DNA of 64,000 nt from Lysobacteraceae bacterium (GCA_004297225.1 SCUI01000014.1:1-64000); one strand, 5' to 3'; counted from the first letter of the stretch, positions 10,776 to 23,843 are shown. Program-made: numbers and translations. The notes: generated by a model from the letters alone, not told the origin.

Positions 10776-11354
10776 TCAGCCGACCGGGTTTGAAGGCGCG
10801 ATCGCCTCGATGATCCGGTTGAAGACCTCGTCCAGCGAGCCGACGCCGTCGATGACGGTGAGCTGGCCGTGCTGTCGGTAGAACTCGATCACCGGCGCGG
10901 TCTGGCTGTCGTAGACCTGCAGGCGGGTGCGAACGGCCTCTGGCGCATCGTCGGCGCGGCCCTCGGCCTTGGCGCGACCGGCAATGCGTTCGACCAGCAG
11001 CTCCTGCGGCACTTCCAGCTGCACCGCGTAGTCCATCGGCTGGCCCAGGCGATGCATCAGCGCGTCCAGCGCGTCGGCCTGGGCGAGGTTGCGCGGATAG
11101 CCGTCGAGGATGAAGCCCTTGGCGGTATCCGGGCGCGAGAACCGGTCCTCGAGCATGCCCAGCAGGATGGCGTCGGACACCAGTTCGCCGCGGGCCATCA
11201 CTTCCTTCGCTTCCAGCCCCAGGCGGCTGCCGGCGGCGACTTCCGCGCGCAGCAGGTCGCCGGTGGAAATGTGCGGCACCTGCAGGTGCGTCTCCAGGCG
11301 GGCCGCCTGCGTTCCCTTGCCGGAACCCGGCGCGCCCAACAGAACCAATCGCAT
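10776..11354 (-). CDS. adk: Adenylate kinase
   Basis: Interconverts AMP + ATP and 2 ADP. The 192-aa enzyme has the P-loop GAPGSGKGT (7-15), the AMP-binding STGDLLR, GFILDGYPRN, and a short LID (AGRAKAEGRADDAPE) with no zinc-binding insert, that is the short type. It leads the adk-mpl-LON operon and is divergent from the PPi-phosphofructokinase gene. Confidence 0.97.
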   Translation of the reverse strand: MRLVLLGAPGSGKGTQAARLETHLQVPHISTGDLLRAEVAAGSRLGLEAKEVMARGELVSDAILLGMLEDRFSRPDTAKGFILDGYPRNLAQADALDALMHRLGQPMDYAVQLEVPQELLVERIAGRAKAEGRADDAPEAVRTRLQVYDSQTAPVIEFYRQHGQLTVIDGVGSLDEVFNRIIEAIAPSNPVG

Positions 11355-11468
11355 CAGCCACTCCCAAGCCTTGCCATCGCGTTGCCGGGGCGCAGCGCTA
11401 GACTGCGGCGACCCCACACGCGGCCGGGTGCCAGAATACCGCATCCGGGCCGCCCGACAGGAACCGCC

Positions 11469-12725
11469 ATGCCCGCAGGGACCCTGCTCTACGCCCAGTC
11501 CGGCGGCGTCACCGCCGTGATCAATGCCACCGCCGCCGCCGTGGTCGAGACCGCGCGCAAGCGCAAGGTCAAGGTGCTGGCGGCGCGCAACGGCATCCTC
11601 GGTGCGCTGCGCGAGGAACTGATCGACACCTCGAAAGAGCCTGCTTCCGCGATCCGGGCACTGGCGCACACCCCCGGCGGCGCGTTCGGTTCGTGCCGCT
11701 TCAAGCTCAAGTCCCTGGACGAGGACCGCGCGCGATACGAGCGCTTGATCGACGTGTTCCGCGCCCACCAGGTGCGCTGGTTCCTCTACAACGGCGGCAA
11801 CGATTCGGCGGATACGGCGTGGAAGGTTTCGCAACTTGCCGGGGAGTTCGGTTATCCGCTGACCTGCATCGGCGTGCCCAAGACCATCGACAACGACCTG
11901 GCCGTCACCGACAGCTGCCCCGGCTTCGGCTCCGCGGCCAAGTACACTGCGGTGTCGGTGCGCGAAGCCGCGCTCGACGTCGCGGCGATGGCCGACACCT
12001 CGACGAAGGTGTTCGTGTACGAGGCCATGGGCCGCCACGCCGGCTGGCTGGCCGCCGCGGCGGGATTGGCGGGCCAATCGCCCGACCAAGCGCCGCAGGT
12101 GATCCTGTTCCCCGAACGCGCCTACGACGAGGCCGCCTTCCTGGCGAAGGTGGACGCGGTGGTCGCGCGCGTGGGCTGGTGCGTGGTCGTGGCCAGCGAG
12201 GGCATCCGCGATGCCGGAGGCCGCTTCGTAGCCGATGCCGGTGGCGGCAAGGACGCGTTCGGGCACACCCAGCTCGGCGGCGTCGCGCCCTACCTCGCCG
12301 GCCGGGTGAAGGACGCGCTGGGCCTCAAGGTCCACTGGACGGTACCGGACTACCTGCAGCGCAGCGCCCGGCACATCGCCTCGATGACCGACTTCGAGCA
12401 AGCGTGGGCGGTGGGGCGCAAGGCGGTGGAATTCGCGCTCGCCGATCGCAACGCGACGATGCCGGTGATCGTGCGCACGTCGCAGGCGCCCTATCGATGG
12501 AAAATCGAGGCGGCGCCGCTGTCGAAGGTCGCCAACCACGAGAAGAAGATGCCGCCGGGCTTCATCCGTCGCGACGGCTACGGAATCACCGCCGCCGCGC
12601 GCCGCTACCTCGAACCCCTGGTCCGCGGCGAGGCCTACCCGCCTTACGGCCGCGACGGATTGCCGAAGTACGTGTCATTGCGGAACGCGGCGGTGGAGCA
12701 GCTGCTGCCGCCGTACGAGGTGTGA
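11469..12725 (+). CDS. pfp: Pyrophosphate-dependent 6-phosphofructokinase
   Basis: Phosphorylates fructose 6-phosphate reversibly with PPi instead of ATP. The 418-aa protein has SGGVTAVIN at the N-terminus and the two diagnostic motifs of PPi-type enzymes: GGNDS (109-113, where ATP enzymes have GGDG) and PKTIDND (137-143). YEAMGRHAGWLAA and the C-terminal GYGITAAARRYL fit as well. Its reversible, PPi-using chemistry fits the two pyrophosphatases that lie downstream. TAGACT (11399-11404) is a candidate -10. Confidence 0.95.
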   Translation: MPAGTLLYAQSGGVTAVINATAAAVVETARKRKVKVLAARNGILGALREELIDTSKEPASAIRALAHTPGGAFGSCRFKLKSLDEDRARYERLIDVFRAHQVRWFLYNGGNDSADTAWKVSQLAGEFGYPLTCIGVPKTIDNDLAVTDSCPGFGSAAKYTAVSVREAALDVAAMADTSTKVFVYEAMGRHAGWLAAAAGLAGQSPDQAPQVILFPERAYDEAAFLAKVDAVVARVGWCVVVASEGIRDAGGRFVADAGGGKDAFGHTQLGGVAPYLAGRVKDALGLKVHWTVPDYLQRSARHIASMTDFEQAWAVGRKAVEFALADRNATMPVIVRTSQAPYRWKIEAAPLSKVANHEKKMPPGFIRRDGYGITAAARRYLEPLVRGEAYPPYGRDGLPKYVSLRNAAVEQLLPPYEV

Positions 12726-12728
12726 CGA

Positions 12729-12751
12729 AGCCGGCCAGGGGTCGGCTCTAC
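12729..12751 (-). repeat. GTAG-type REP palindrome (SMAG-like)
   Basis: On the minus strand GTAG is followed by an 8-bp stem AGCCGACC/GGCCGGCT (one mismatched pair) around a CCT loop. The GTAG signature and stem match REP elements known from Stenotrophomonas. The TAG of GTAG is the stop codon of the minus-strand gene that ends at 12748. Confidence 0.75.
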
Positions 12752-13269
12752 CGGCAGGGTTTACCCTGCAACGACATCGCCACCGCGTACACCGGCAAGG
12801 CCGCCAGCTGGCCCGCCTTCGCCCGGTCCAGGCCTTCCTCCAGGTAGATCCGCGACTTGCCTTGCGCATCGAGCGCCGGTGCCTTCGCCTCCCGGTCCTG
12901 GCGCCAGACGCGGACCACGGCCTGCTGGCCGGGGCACGCGGCGCTGGGCACGCGGATGCGGTCGTTGAGGATCCAGCCGGCGCCGGGCGCGCCGGCCTTG
13001 CGCGCGTCGACCACCCGCGCCCGGGCCTGGCAGGCGGCGCTGGTGCGCACCGGCTGGAAGCGGTAGGGCGCGGCCGGGTCGCCGGTGAATTCGCCCTGCA
13101 GCCGGAGGCAGGCCTCGGGAATGGTGCGCAGGGTGTGGGCCTGTCCGTTTGCCTGCGGCGACGCGGCGGCACGGGAAATTTCCGGCGCAGGCTCCTGGTC
13201 GGCCGCGCGGACCGCCGGGATCGCAGCCAGCAGGGACAGCACGGCAAGGGTGGAAATGGCGTGGCGCAT
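12748..13269 (-). CDS. Secreted protein of unknown function
   Basis: A 173-aa protein with a clear signal peptide (MRHAISTLAVLSLLAAIPAV, cleavage after VRA). The mature part has four cysteines (EACLRL, SAACQA, SAACPG, GKPCR), which could form two disulfides in the periplasm, and a hydrophilic C-terminal half. I do not recognise a family. It is convergent with the phosphofructokinase gene and divergent from hppA. Confidence 0.75.
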   Translation of the reverse strand: MRHAISTLAVLSLLAAIPAVRAADQEPAPEISRAAASPQANGQAHTLRTIPEACLRLQGEFTGDPAAPYRFQPVRTSAACQARARVVDARKAGAPGAGWILNDRIRVPSAACPGQQAVVRVWRQDREAKAPALDAQGKSRIYLEEGLDRAKAGQLAALPVYAVAMSLQGKPCR

Positions 13270-13391
13270 CGGGCCTCCGGGCCGGGGAATGCGCCGCAGG
13301 CTGCCACGCCGCGGCTGAACGCGGTCGTCATCTGTGCGATATTGCCGCGGCGTTTTCCTGAAATTCCGAATGTCACTCCGGGGAGGGGTTC

Positions 13392-15418
<2,027 letters not shown>

Positions 15419-15422
<4 letters not shown>

Positions 15423-15441
15423 AGCCGACCCATGGTCGGCT
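15419..15441 (+). repeat. GTAG-type REP palindrome (SMAG-like)
   Basis: GTAG is followed by a perfect 8-bp stem AGCCGACC/GGTCGGCT with a CAT loop. The TAG of the signature is the stop codon of hppA. Confidence 0.8.
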
Positions 15442-15443
15442 GC

Positions 15444-15479
15444 AACGAAAAACGGCGGCCTTGGCCGCCGTTTTTCGTT
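15444..15479. terminator. Strong intrinsic terminator after hppA
   Basis: AACGAAAAACGGCGG and CCGCCGTTTTTCGTT pair perfectly around CCTTGG, giving a GC stem with T5 on either strand. It separates hppA from ppa and follows the REP element by 2 nt. Confidence 0.85.
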
Positions 15480-15495
15480 CCCGGGGCCCGGCGCG

Positions 15496-15501
15496 TAGAA
15501 T
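15496..15501 (+). promoter_or_regulatory. -10 box of ppa
   Basis: TAGAAT, a -10 form that recurs in this window, lies 40 nt before the ppa ATG and just after the hppA terminator, so ppa probably has its own promoter. No good -35 is seen. Confidence 0.4.
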
Positions 15502-15541
15502 TGCGCCCCTTTCCCCCGAAATCCCCCACGGAGCAGTCGCA

Positions 15542-16090
15542 ATGGGCCTGGACCTCGTCCCGACCGGCAAGAACCCGCCGGAAGAAATCAACGTTGTCAT
15601 CGAGATCCCCAAGGATGCCGAGCCGGTCAAGTACGAGGTCGACAAGGCCTCCGGCGCGATCTTCGTCGACCGCATCCTGTCCACGCCGATGCGCTATCCG
15701 TGCAACTACGGCTACATCCCGCGCACCCTGTGCGGCGACGGCGATCCGGCCGACGTGCTGGTGATCCTGCCGCTGCCGCTGATCCCGGGTTCGGTGATCC
15801 GCTGTCGCCCGGTCGGGGTGCTGCGGATGAAGGACGAGGCCGGCGGCGACGAGAAGATCCTCGCGGTGCCGGTGGACAAGGTCTTCGCCGGCTACACCCA
15901 CATCGACGACATCGCCAGGGTCAGCCCGCACTGGCTCGAGCGCATCGGCCACTTCTTCGAGCACTACAAGGACCTGGAGCAGGGCAAGTGGGTGAAGCTC
16001 GACGGCTGGGGCGACGCGACCGAGGCGAAGGCGATCCTCGCCGACGCGATCGACCGCTACGCCGCGCTGCCCGGCAAGCAGGCGTTCTGA
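15542..16090 (+). CDS. ppa: Soluble inorganic pyrophosphatase
   Basis: Hydrolyses PPi in the cytoplasm. The 182-aa family I enzyme has VVIEIPKDAEPVKYEVDK, VDRILSTPMRYPCNYGYIP and the metal-binding signature DGDPADVLV. Length is normal for bacterial family I. It lies directly after the membrane pyrophosphatase, so the cell has an energy-conserving and a dissipating route for PPi side by side, under separate promoters as judged from the terminator between them. Confidence 0.97.
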   Translation: MGLDLVPTGKNPPEEINVVIEIPKDAEPVKYEVDKASGAIFVDRILSTPMRYPCNYGYIPRTLCGDGDPADVLVILPLPLIPGSVIRCRPVGVLRMKDEAGGDEKILAVPVDKVFAGYTHIDDIARVSPHWLERIGHFFEHYKDLEQGKWVKLDGWGDATEAKAILADAIDRYAALPGKQAF

Positions 16091-16096
16091 CCCGCG

Positions 16097-16780
16097 CTAG
16101 CGCCGCTCGCGGATGATCGTCAACCCGATCAGCCGCGACACCACCGTGGCGATGTAGCCCACGCCGGCGAACTGCTCGAGCATCGCCAGCACGCGTGCGG
16201 GCGAGCCGATCGGCAGGATGTCGCTGAGCCCGGTGGCGGAGAGGTTGCTGAAGCTGAAGGACAGCAGTTCCAGCCAGCGCCGCGGCCGGTCGGGCTCCAC
16301 GGCGCTGTGGAAGCTCTCCGGATAGACCGCCTGGCAGACGAAATACGCGTAGGCGAAGCCCCAGGCCAGCAGGGTGAACGTGGCGCCGGCGGCGAACAGT
16401 TCGTCGGCGCTCACCCGGTGGTCGTTCATCATGTAATAGATGAGGCTGCCGGCGGCGTAGAAATACAGGATCGCCTCCAGCGCCGCCGACCACGGCAGCA
16501 GCGCCGGTTCGTCCAGCAACACCCCGGCCGCGGTCAACGCCATGGCCGGGATCGCAAGCACCCACGCCACGTGGCTTTCCGCCGGCGAGCGCGCGACCAC
16601 CCACACCGCCAGCGGCACCACCACCAGCGCGACCGCGCCGAACAGCAGTCGCCCGCTGCTGGTGTCATCGATCGACGGGTAGATCATCAGGCTCAGCAGC
16701 TGCGCCGCCAGCAGCAACGCCGACGGATGCTGGCGGGCAAGGAACGCCCACGGGCGCGACCACAGGGCGGCCTGCTGCAT
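16097..16780 (-). CDS. Ion-channel-like membrane protein with altered filter
   Basis: A 227-aa protein with several hydrophobic segments. The C-terminal part (about 170-225) has the pore-helix layout of two-TM potassium channels: LELLSFSFSNLS, then ATGLS at 182-186, then DILPIGSPARVLAMLEQ and a final TM segment. Where K+ channels have TVGYG this protein has ATGLS, so K+ selectivity is unlikely to be normal. The N-terminal half holds about five further hydrophobic helices. It starts 2 nt after the thiC stop and is probably read from the same transcript. Confidence 0.75.
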   Translation of the reverse strand: MQQAALWSRPWAFLARQHPSALLLAAQLLSLMIYPSIDDTSSGRLLFGAVALVVVPLAVWVVARSPAESHVAWVLAIPAMALTAAGVLLDEPALLPWSAALEAILYFYAAGSLIYYMMNDHRVSADELFAAGATFTLLAWGFAYAYFVCQAVYPESFHSAVEPDRPRRWLELLSFSFSNLSATGLSDILPIGSPARVLAMLEQFAGVGYIATVVSRLIGLTIIRERR

Positions 16781-16782
16781 CG

Positions 16783-18837
<2,055 letters not shown>

Positions 18838-18892
18838 CGCGAATTGTGGCACGAAGTCGGACCGAAGCCGGGCGACTCGCTTGTGGTGCGCG

Positions 18893-21800
18893 CTATGTGG
18901 GCCGACGCACTCGGAACCAGGCGGCGTAGAGGGCGGGGAGGAACAGCAGGGTGAGGACGGTGGCGATGGTGAGGCCGCCCATGATCGCCACTGCCATCGG
19001 CCCGAAGAACGCGCTGCGGGTCAGCGGGATCATCGCCAGGATCGCCGCCAGCGCGGTCAGCACGATCGGCCGGAAGCGCCGCACCGTGGCCTCCACCACC
19101 GCCGTCCAGCGATCGTGCCCGGCCGCGATGTCCTGCTCGATCTGGTCGACCAGGATCACCGAGTTGCGCATGATCATGCCGGCCAGCGCGATCGTCCCGA
19201 GCATCGCCACGAAACCGAACGGCACCCGGAACACCAGCAGGAACAGTGTCACGCCGATGAGGCCGAGCGGCGCAGTCAGCAGCACCAGCGCCGAGCGCGA
19301 CAGGCTGCGCAGCTGCAGCATCAGCAGGGTGACGACCACCGCCAGGAACAACGGCATGCCGGCGGCGATCGAATCCTGCCCGCGCGCCGCGTCCTCGACG
19401 CTGCCGCCGACCTCCAGCAGGTAACCCTCCGGCAGCGCCGCGCGGATGCCATCCAGGGTCGGCGAGATCTGCGCCGTCACCGTGGCCGGCAACAGCCCGT
19501 CGCGGATGTCCGCGCGCACCGTCACCGTCGGCAGGCGGTCGCGATGCCAGATGATCCCGTCCTCGAAGCCGTACTCCAGCGTCGCCAGTTGCGACAGCGG
19601 CACCGACTGGCCGCTGGCGGTCGGCACCGCCAGGCTGCCGAGCAGGCCCAGCCGCGAACGCTCGTCGTCGCTGCCGCGCAGCGACACCTCGATCAGCTCG
19701 TTGCCTTCGCGCCAGGTACTGACCGGCAGGCCGGACAGCTGCCCCGACAGGAAATGCGCCAGCTGCTCGCTACTCACGCCCAGCGCGCGCGCACGCTCCT
19801 GGTCGAGCACCAGGCGTACCACCTTGCTCGGCTCGTCCCAGTCCAGGTTGACGTTGGCGACGTGCGGATTGGCACGCACCCGCGCCTCCACCTGCCTGGC
19901 CAGCGCGCGCACCCGGTCGACGTGCTCGCCGGACACGCGGAACTGCAGCGGATAGCCCACCGGCGGGCCGTTCTCCAGCCGCGTGACGCGCAGCTGCAGT
20001 TCCGGGAAGCGCGGCGCCACCTCTTCCACCAGCCACCGGCGCAGGGTTTCCCGCGACTCGGTGCCGTCCGCGCGCACCACGAACTGGGCGAAGTTCGCCG
20101 CCGGCAGCTGCTGGTCCAGCGGCAGGTAGAAGCGCGGCGAACCGGTGCCGACATAGGCGACGTAGTTGTCGACGCCCTCGCGGCCGTCGAGCATCTTCTC
20201 CAGCCGCCGCGCCTGGGCCGCGGTCGCGCGCAGCGACGAACCCTCGGCAAGCTCCATGTCGACCATCAGCTCGGGGCGGGTGGAATCGGGAAAGAACTGC
20301 TGCGGCACGAAACGGAACATCAACAGCGACAGCACGAACAGCGCGGCAGTCGCGCCGATCACCGTCCAGCGGTGGCCAAGGCACCAATCCACGAGCCGCC
20401 GGAAACGGCGGTAGAACGGACGCTGGTAAGGGTCATGGGCGTGGCCGTCGTGTTTCGCCGCGCTGGCCGCGAGGTCGGGCAGCATGCGGTCCCCCAGGTA
20501 CGGGATGAACACCACCGCGGCCAGCCACGACACCAGCAAGGCGATGGTCACCACTTCGAACAGCGATCGGGTGTACTCGCCCACGCTCGATTCCGCGGTC
20601 GCGATCGGCAGGAAGCCGGCCGCGGTGACCAACGTGCCGGTGAGCATCGGGAACGCCGTGCTTTCCCAGGCGAATGCCGCCGCCTTCAGCCGGGAGAAGC
20701 CCTGCTCCATCTTGATCGCCATCATCTCCACCGCGATGATCGCGTCGTCCACCAGCAGGCCCAGCGCCAGCACCAGCGCGCCCAGCGAGACCTTGTGCAG
20801 GCCGATGCCGAAGTAATGCATCAGCGCGAAGGTCATCGCCAGCACCAGCGGGATGCTGACCGCCACGACCATGCCGGTGCGAAGGCCCAGCGAGAAGAAG
20901 CTGACCAGCAGCACGATTGCCACCGCCTCGGCCAGCACGCGGGTGAATTCGCCGACCGACTCGCGCACCGCCTCGGGCTGGTCGCTGACCTTGCGCAGCT
21001 CCATGCCGACGGGCAGCGCCTGCTGCAGGCGGGCGAATTCGGCATCGAGGGTCGCGCCCAGGCGCAGAATGTCGCCACCGGGTTTCATCGCCACGGCGAC
21101 CCCGATCGCGTCCTCGCCCATGAAGCGCATCTTCGGTGCCGCCGGGTCGCTGAAGCCACGCTGCACGCTGGCGATGTCGCCAAGGCGCACGGTGCGCCCG
21201 TCCGCGCGCACGGGGAAATCGCGGATCGCGTCGACCGAGGCGAAGGCGCCGCTGACCCGCAGCTGCACGCGCGCCTGGCGGCCCTCGAAGAAACCCGCCG
21301 GGACCACGGCGTTCTGCTGGTCCAGCGCCTGCCGCACCGAGGCCAGTGGAATGCCCAGCGTCGCCAGCTTGGCGTTATCCAGCTCGATCCAGACCTTCTC
21401 GTCCTGCAATCCGACCAGCTCGACCTTGCCGACGTCCTGCACGCGCTGCAGTTCCAGCTCGATGCGATCGGCGTAGTCCTTCATCACCGCGTAGTCGAAG
21501 CCCGGCCCGGTGAGCGCGTAGATGTTGCCGAAGGTGTCGCCGAACTCGTCGTTGAAGAACGGGCCGACCACGCCCTGCGGCAACTGTGGCCGCAGGTCGC
21601 CGACCTTCTTGCGCAACTGGTACCACAGGCCGGGCACGTCCTTCGAACGCATCGAGTCGCGCGCCATGAAGATCACCTGCGACTCGCCGGGTCGCGAGTA
21701 CGAACGGATGAACTCGTAGTCGCCGGTGGTCATCAGCTTGCGCTCGATCCGCTCTGTGACCTGCGACGCGACTTCCTGCGCGGTGGCGCCCGGCCAGAGC

Positions 21801-21955
21801 GTTCGCACCACCATCGCCTTGAAGGTGAAGGGCGGATCCTCCGACTGGCCCAGCCGCTGGTAGGACCATGCGCCGACGAGGGCGACGAGCAGCATCGCGT
21901 AGACCACGAGCGCGCGGTTGCGCAGCGCCCATTCGGACAGGTTGAAACGGCCCAT
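18893..21955 (-). CDS. RND efflux permease (AcrB/HAE1-like)
   Basis: A 1020-aa inner-membrane RND pump, proton-driven, with the expected duplicated 6-TM layout. The proton relay aspartates lie in ALGLLVDDAIIAVE. The protein starts MGRFNLSEWALRNRALV and has the docking/porter segment WPGATAQEVASQVTERIERKL. Its short partner gene (membrane fusion protein) ends 1 nt before this start. No outer membrane protein is in the operon; the tolC homolog at 24.7 kb is a possible partner. Substrates unknown. Confidence 0.93.
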   Translation of the reverse strand: MGRFNLSEWALRNRALVVYAMLLVALVGAWSYQRLGQSEDPPFTFKAMVVRTLWPGATAQEVASQVTERIERKLMTTGDYEFIRSYSRPGESQVIFMARDSMRSKDVPGLWYQLRKKVGDLRPQLPQGVVGPFFNDEFGDTFGNIYALTGPGFDYAVMKDYADRIELELQRVQDVGKVELVGLQDEKVWIELDNAKLATLGIPLASVRQALDQQNAVVPAGFFEGRQARVQLRVSGAFASVDAIRDFPVRADGRTVRLGDIASVQRGFSDPAAPKMRFMGEDAIGVAVAMKPGGDILRLGATLDAEFARLQQALPVGMELRKVSDQPEAVRESVGEFTRVLAEAVAIVLLVSFFSLGLRTGMVVAVSIPLVLAMTFALMHYFGIGLHKVSLGALVLALGLLVDDAIIAVEMMAIKMEQGFSRLKAAAFAWESTAFPMLTGTLVTAAGFLPIATAESSVGEYTRSLFEVVTIALLVSWLAAVVFIPYLGDRMLPDLAASAAKHDGHAHDPYQRPFYRRFRRLVDWCLGHRWTVIGATAALFVLSLLMFRFVPQQFFPDSTRPELMVDMELAEGSSLRATAAQARRLEKMLDGREGVDNYVAYVGTGSPRFYLPLDQQLPAANFAQFVVRADGTESRETLRRWLVEEVAPRFPELQLRVTRLENGPPVGYPLQFRVSGEHVDRVRALARQVEARVRANPHVANVNLDWDEPSKVVRLVLDQERARALGVSSEQLAHFLSGQLSGLPVSTWREGNELIEVSLRGSDDERSRLGLLGSLAVPTASGQSVPLSQLATLEYGFEDGIIWHRDRLPTVTVRADIRDGLLPATVTAQISPTLDGIRAALPEGYLLEVGGSVEDAARGQDSIAAGMPLFLAVVVTLLMLQLRSLSRSALVLLTAPLGLIGVTLFLLVFRVPFGFVAMLGTIALAGMIMRNSVILVDQIEQDIAAGHDRWTAVVEATVRRFRPIVLTALAAILAMIPLTRSAFFGPMAVAIMGGLTIATVLTLLFLPALYAAWFRVRRPT

Positions 21956-21956
21956 G

Positions 21957-23090
21957 TCAGCGTGCCGGCGCCATGACGACGGAGACCGGGCGGTTCTGCC
22001 GGTCCACCGGTGCCACCACCTCGCCCTCGCGCAGCAGGTGGCCGCCGGCGACCACGATCCAGTCGGATACGCGCAGGCCGGAAAGCACCGGCACGCGATC
22101 CTCGCCATAGGTGCCCGTCTTCACCGGCGCCAGGCGCAGCTTGCGGCTGGCATCGACCACCCACACGCCAGTGCCGCCGTCGTCGCGACGCTGCAGGGCC
22201 GACAGCGGCACGGTGAGAACCGCGCCGGAACGGGCTGGAGGCGCGAAGAACACGCGTGCGCTCTGGCCCAGGTCCACCATGGCGTCACCCTGCAACGCAA
22301 CCCGTGTTTCGTAGGTGCGCGTCTGCGAATCGGCGGCAGGCGCGATTTCGCGGATCCGGCCCGGAAGGCGCTTGCCTTCGGCGCTCCACAGTTCCACTTC
22401 CGCCGGCTGGCCGACACGGAAGTCGTCGATCGAGGACTCTGGCAAGGCGATCCGCACTTCGCGCGCGCCATCGGCCGCAAGCGCGAACACCGGTTGCCCC
22501 GGCGCCAGCACCTGCCCGGCTTCGGCCTGGCGCGAGGCGATGACTCCTGCCGCAGGCGCCAGCAGGCGGCTGTATCCGACCTGGTTGCGGGCCACGTCGA
22601 GGCTGGCGCGTGCGGCGCGGACCTGGCCGTTGGCGGCGGCCCACGCCGCCTGCTGCGCATCCAGCGCCGAGCTGCTGACCAGCTGCTCGTCGGCCAGCGC
22701 CTGGTAACGGGCGCGATCGGCGCTGGCCCGCGCCAGCTGCGCCTGCGCCGCGGCCAGTTGCGCCTGCGCCGCCTGCGCCTGCAACTGCAGGTCTCCGGGA
22801 TCCAGCTCCGCCAGCAACTGCCCGCGCACGACACGATCGCCGACATCCGCGTGCCGCTGCAGGAGGTTGCCGCCGACGCGGAACGACAACAGCGTTTCCT
22901 CGCGGGCGCGTACTTCGCCGGCAAATGCCTGGCCGCGCGCATCGGGCGCGGCATCGGGGTGCGCCACCAGCACGTTGCGCGCCACCGTCGGCGCTGGTTC
23001 GCCACCGCAGGCGCCCAGCGCCAGTGCAACGACGGCCCCGGCCAGCGCAACCCGCACGCCGCCTTTTCCCTTCCCCGAAACGTCGCGCAT
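21957..23090 (-). CDS. RND efflux membrane fusion lipoprotein
   Basis: A 377-aa periplasmic adaptor. The N-terminal signal ends in a lipobox-like ALGACGG. It has the HlyD-like barrel start LSFRVGGNLLQRHADVGDRV, a long alanine/glutamine-rich coiled-coil hairpin (about 100-150), the lipoyl-like return LLAPAAGVIASRQAEAGQV and the beta-barrel region ending VSDWIVVAGGHLLREGE. First gene of the MFP-RND unit, divergent from a TetR regulator whose operator region is short and AT-rich. Confidence 0.92.
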   Translation of the reverse strand: MRDVSGKGKGGVRVALAGAVVALALGACGGEPAPTVARNVLVAHPDAAPDARGQAFAGEVRAREETLLSFRVGGNLLQRHADVGDRVVRGQLLAELDPGDLQLQAQAAQAQLAAAQAQLARASADRARYQALADEQLVSSSALDAQQAAWAAANGQVRAARASLDVARNQVGYSRLLAPAAGVIASRQAEAGQVLAPGQPVFALAADGAREVRIALPESSIDDFRVGQPAEVELWSAEGKRLPGRIREIAPAADSQTRTYETRVALQGDAMVDLGQSARVFFAPPARSGAVLTVPLSALQRRDDGGTGVWVVDASRKLRLAPVKTGTYGEDRVPVLSGLRVSDWIVVAGGHLLREGEVVAPVDRQNRPVSVVMAPAR

Positions 23091-23121
23091 CGGCCTGCCG
23101 CCAGATTAATGAACCGGCGGG

Positions 23122-23144
23122 TATGGTATAAATATCAAACCGTA
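23122..23144. promoter_or_regulatory. Putative TetR operator / divergent promoter
   Basis: The 72-bp gap between the MFP and TetR genes contains an AT-rich island with an imperfect inverted repeat, TATGGT-N11-ACCGTA. TAGTAT (23150-23155) lies 7 nt before the tetR ATG as a candidate -10. Overlap of the repeat with both divergent promoters would fit a repressor controlling itself and the pump. Confidence 0.45.
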
Positions 23145-23162
23145 TAGTCTAGTATTCCAGGC

Positions 23163-23843
23163 ATGGTCCGCAGTCCTTCCCCCAAGCGAACCCCGCCCAT
23201 GCCCGCCGAGGACGCCCCCGCCCCGCGCCCGGCCCCCGGCCGCCCCAAGGATCTGGAAAAGGGCAACGCCATCCTCGAGGCGGCGCGGCGGTTGTTCACC
23301 ACCCACGGTTACGACGGCGCCAGCATGGACCAGATCGCGGCCGAGGCGGGCGTGTCCAAGCTCACCGTCTACAGCCACTACGGGGACAAGGAAGCGTTGT
23401 TCTCCGAGGTGGTGAAGTCGTTCTGCGAGCAGCAGTTGCCGGCCTCCCTGTTCGAGGCGCTGCCGGAGCTGCCGTTGCGCGAGCGCCTGCTCGGCATCGG
23501 CCGGGCGTTCTTCGCCATGATCAGTTCGCCCGAAGCCGTGGCCGGCCACCGCATCCTGTGTTCGCCGCGGATGGCGGCTTCCCACCTCCCGGCGCTGTTC
23601 TGGGACGTCGGGCCGCAACGCGTGCAGGATGCAGTCTCCAGGTTGCTGCGCCAGCGGGTCGATGCCGGCGAACTGGCGATCGACGACATCCCGCGCGCGG
23701 CCGCGCAATTCCTGACGCTGCTCAAGGGCGAGCCGCACGCACGCATGCTGTTCGGTTGCTGCGCGAACCTGAAGCACGCGGAGGCCGAACGCCACCTCGA
23801 GGCGACGGTCGACATGTTCCTGCGCGCCTATGAAGCCCGCTGA
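23163..23843 (+). CDS. TetR-family repressor of the adjacent RND pump
   Basis: A 226-aa regulator. After a Pro-rich N-terminal extension (about 28 residues) the TetR HTH is clear: ILEAARRLFTTHGYDGASMD, then QIAAEAGVSKLTVYSHYGDKEALF. The C-terminal ligand domain includes PRAAAQFLTLLKGE and HLEATVDMFLRAY, as in AcrR-like regulators. Its divergent position next to the efflux operon predicts that it represses that operon; the ligand is unknown. An in-frame ATG at 23199 could be the start instead. Confidence 0.9.
   Translation: MVRSPSPKRTPPMPAEDAPAPRPAPGRPKDLEKGNAILEAARRLFTTHGYDGASMDQIAAEAGVSKLTVYSHYGDKEALFSEVVKSFCEQQLPASLFEALPELPLRERLLGIGRAFFAMISSPEAVAGHRILCSPRMAASHLPALFWDVGPQRVQDAVSRLLRQRVDAGELAIDDIPRAAAQFLTLLKGEPHARMLFGCCANLKHAEAERHLEATVDMFLRAYEAR

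Noticed and set aside
18881..21976. A 1031-codon open frame on the plus strand opposite the RND permease
   Set aside because: It is antisense to a clear RND pump, and its translation is His/Arg/Gln-rich noise as expected from GC-rich codon bias. Similar long shadows opposite glnE, groEL, accC and hemL were dropped for the same reason.
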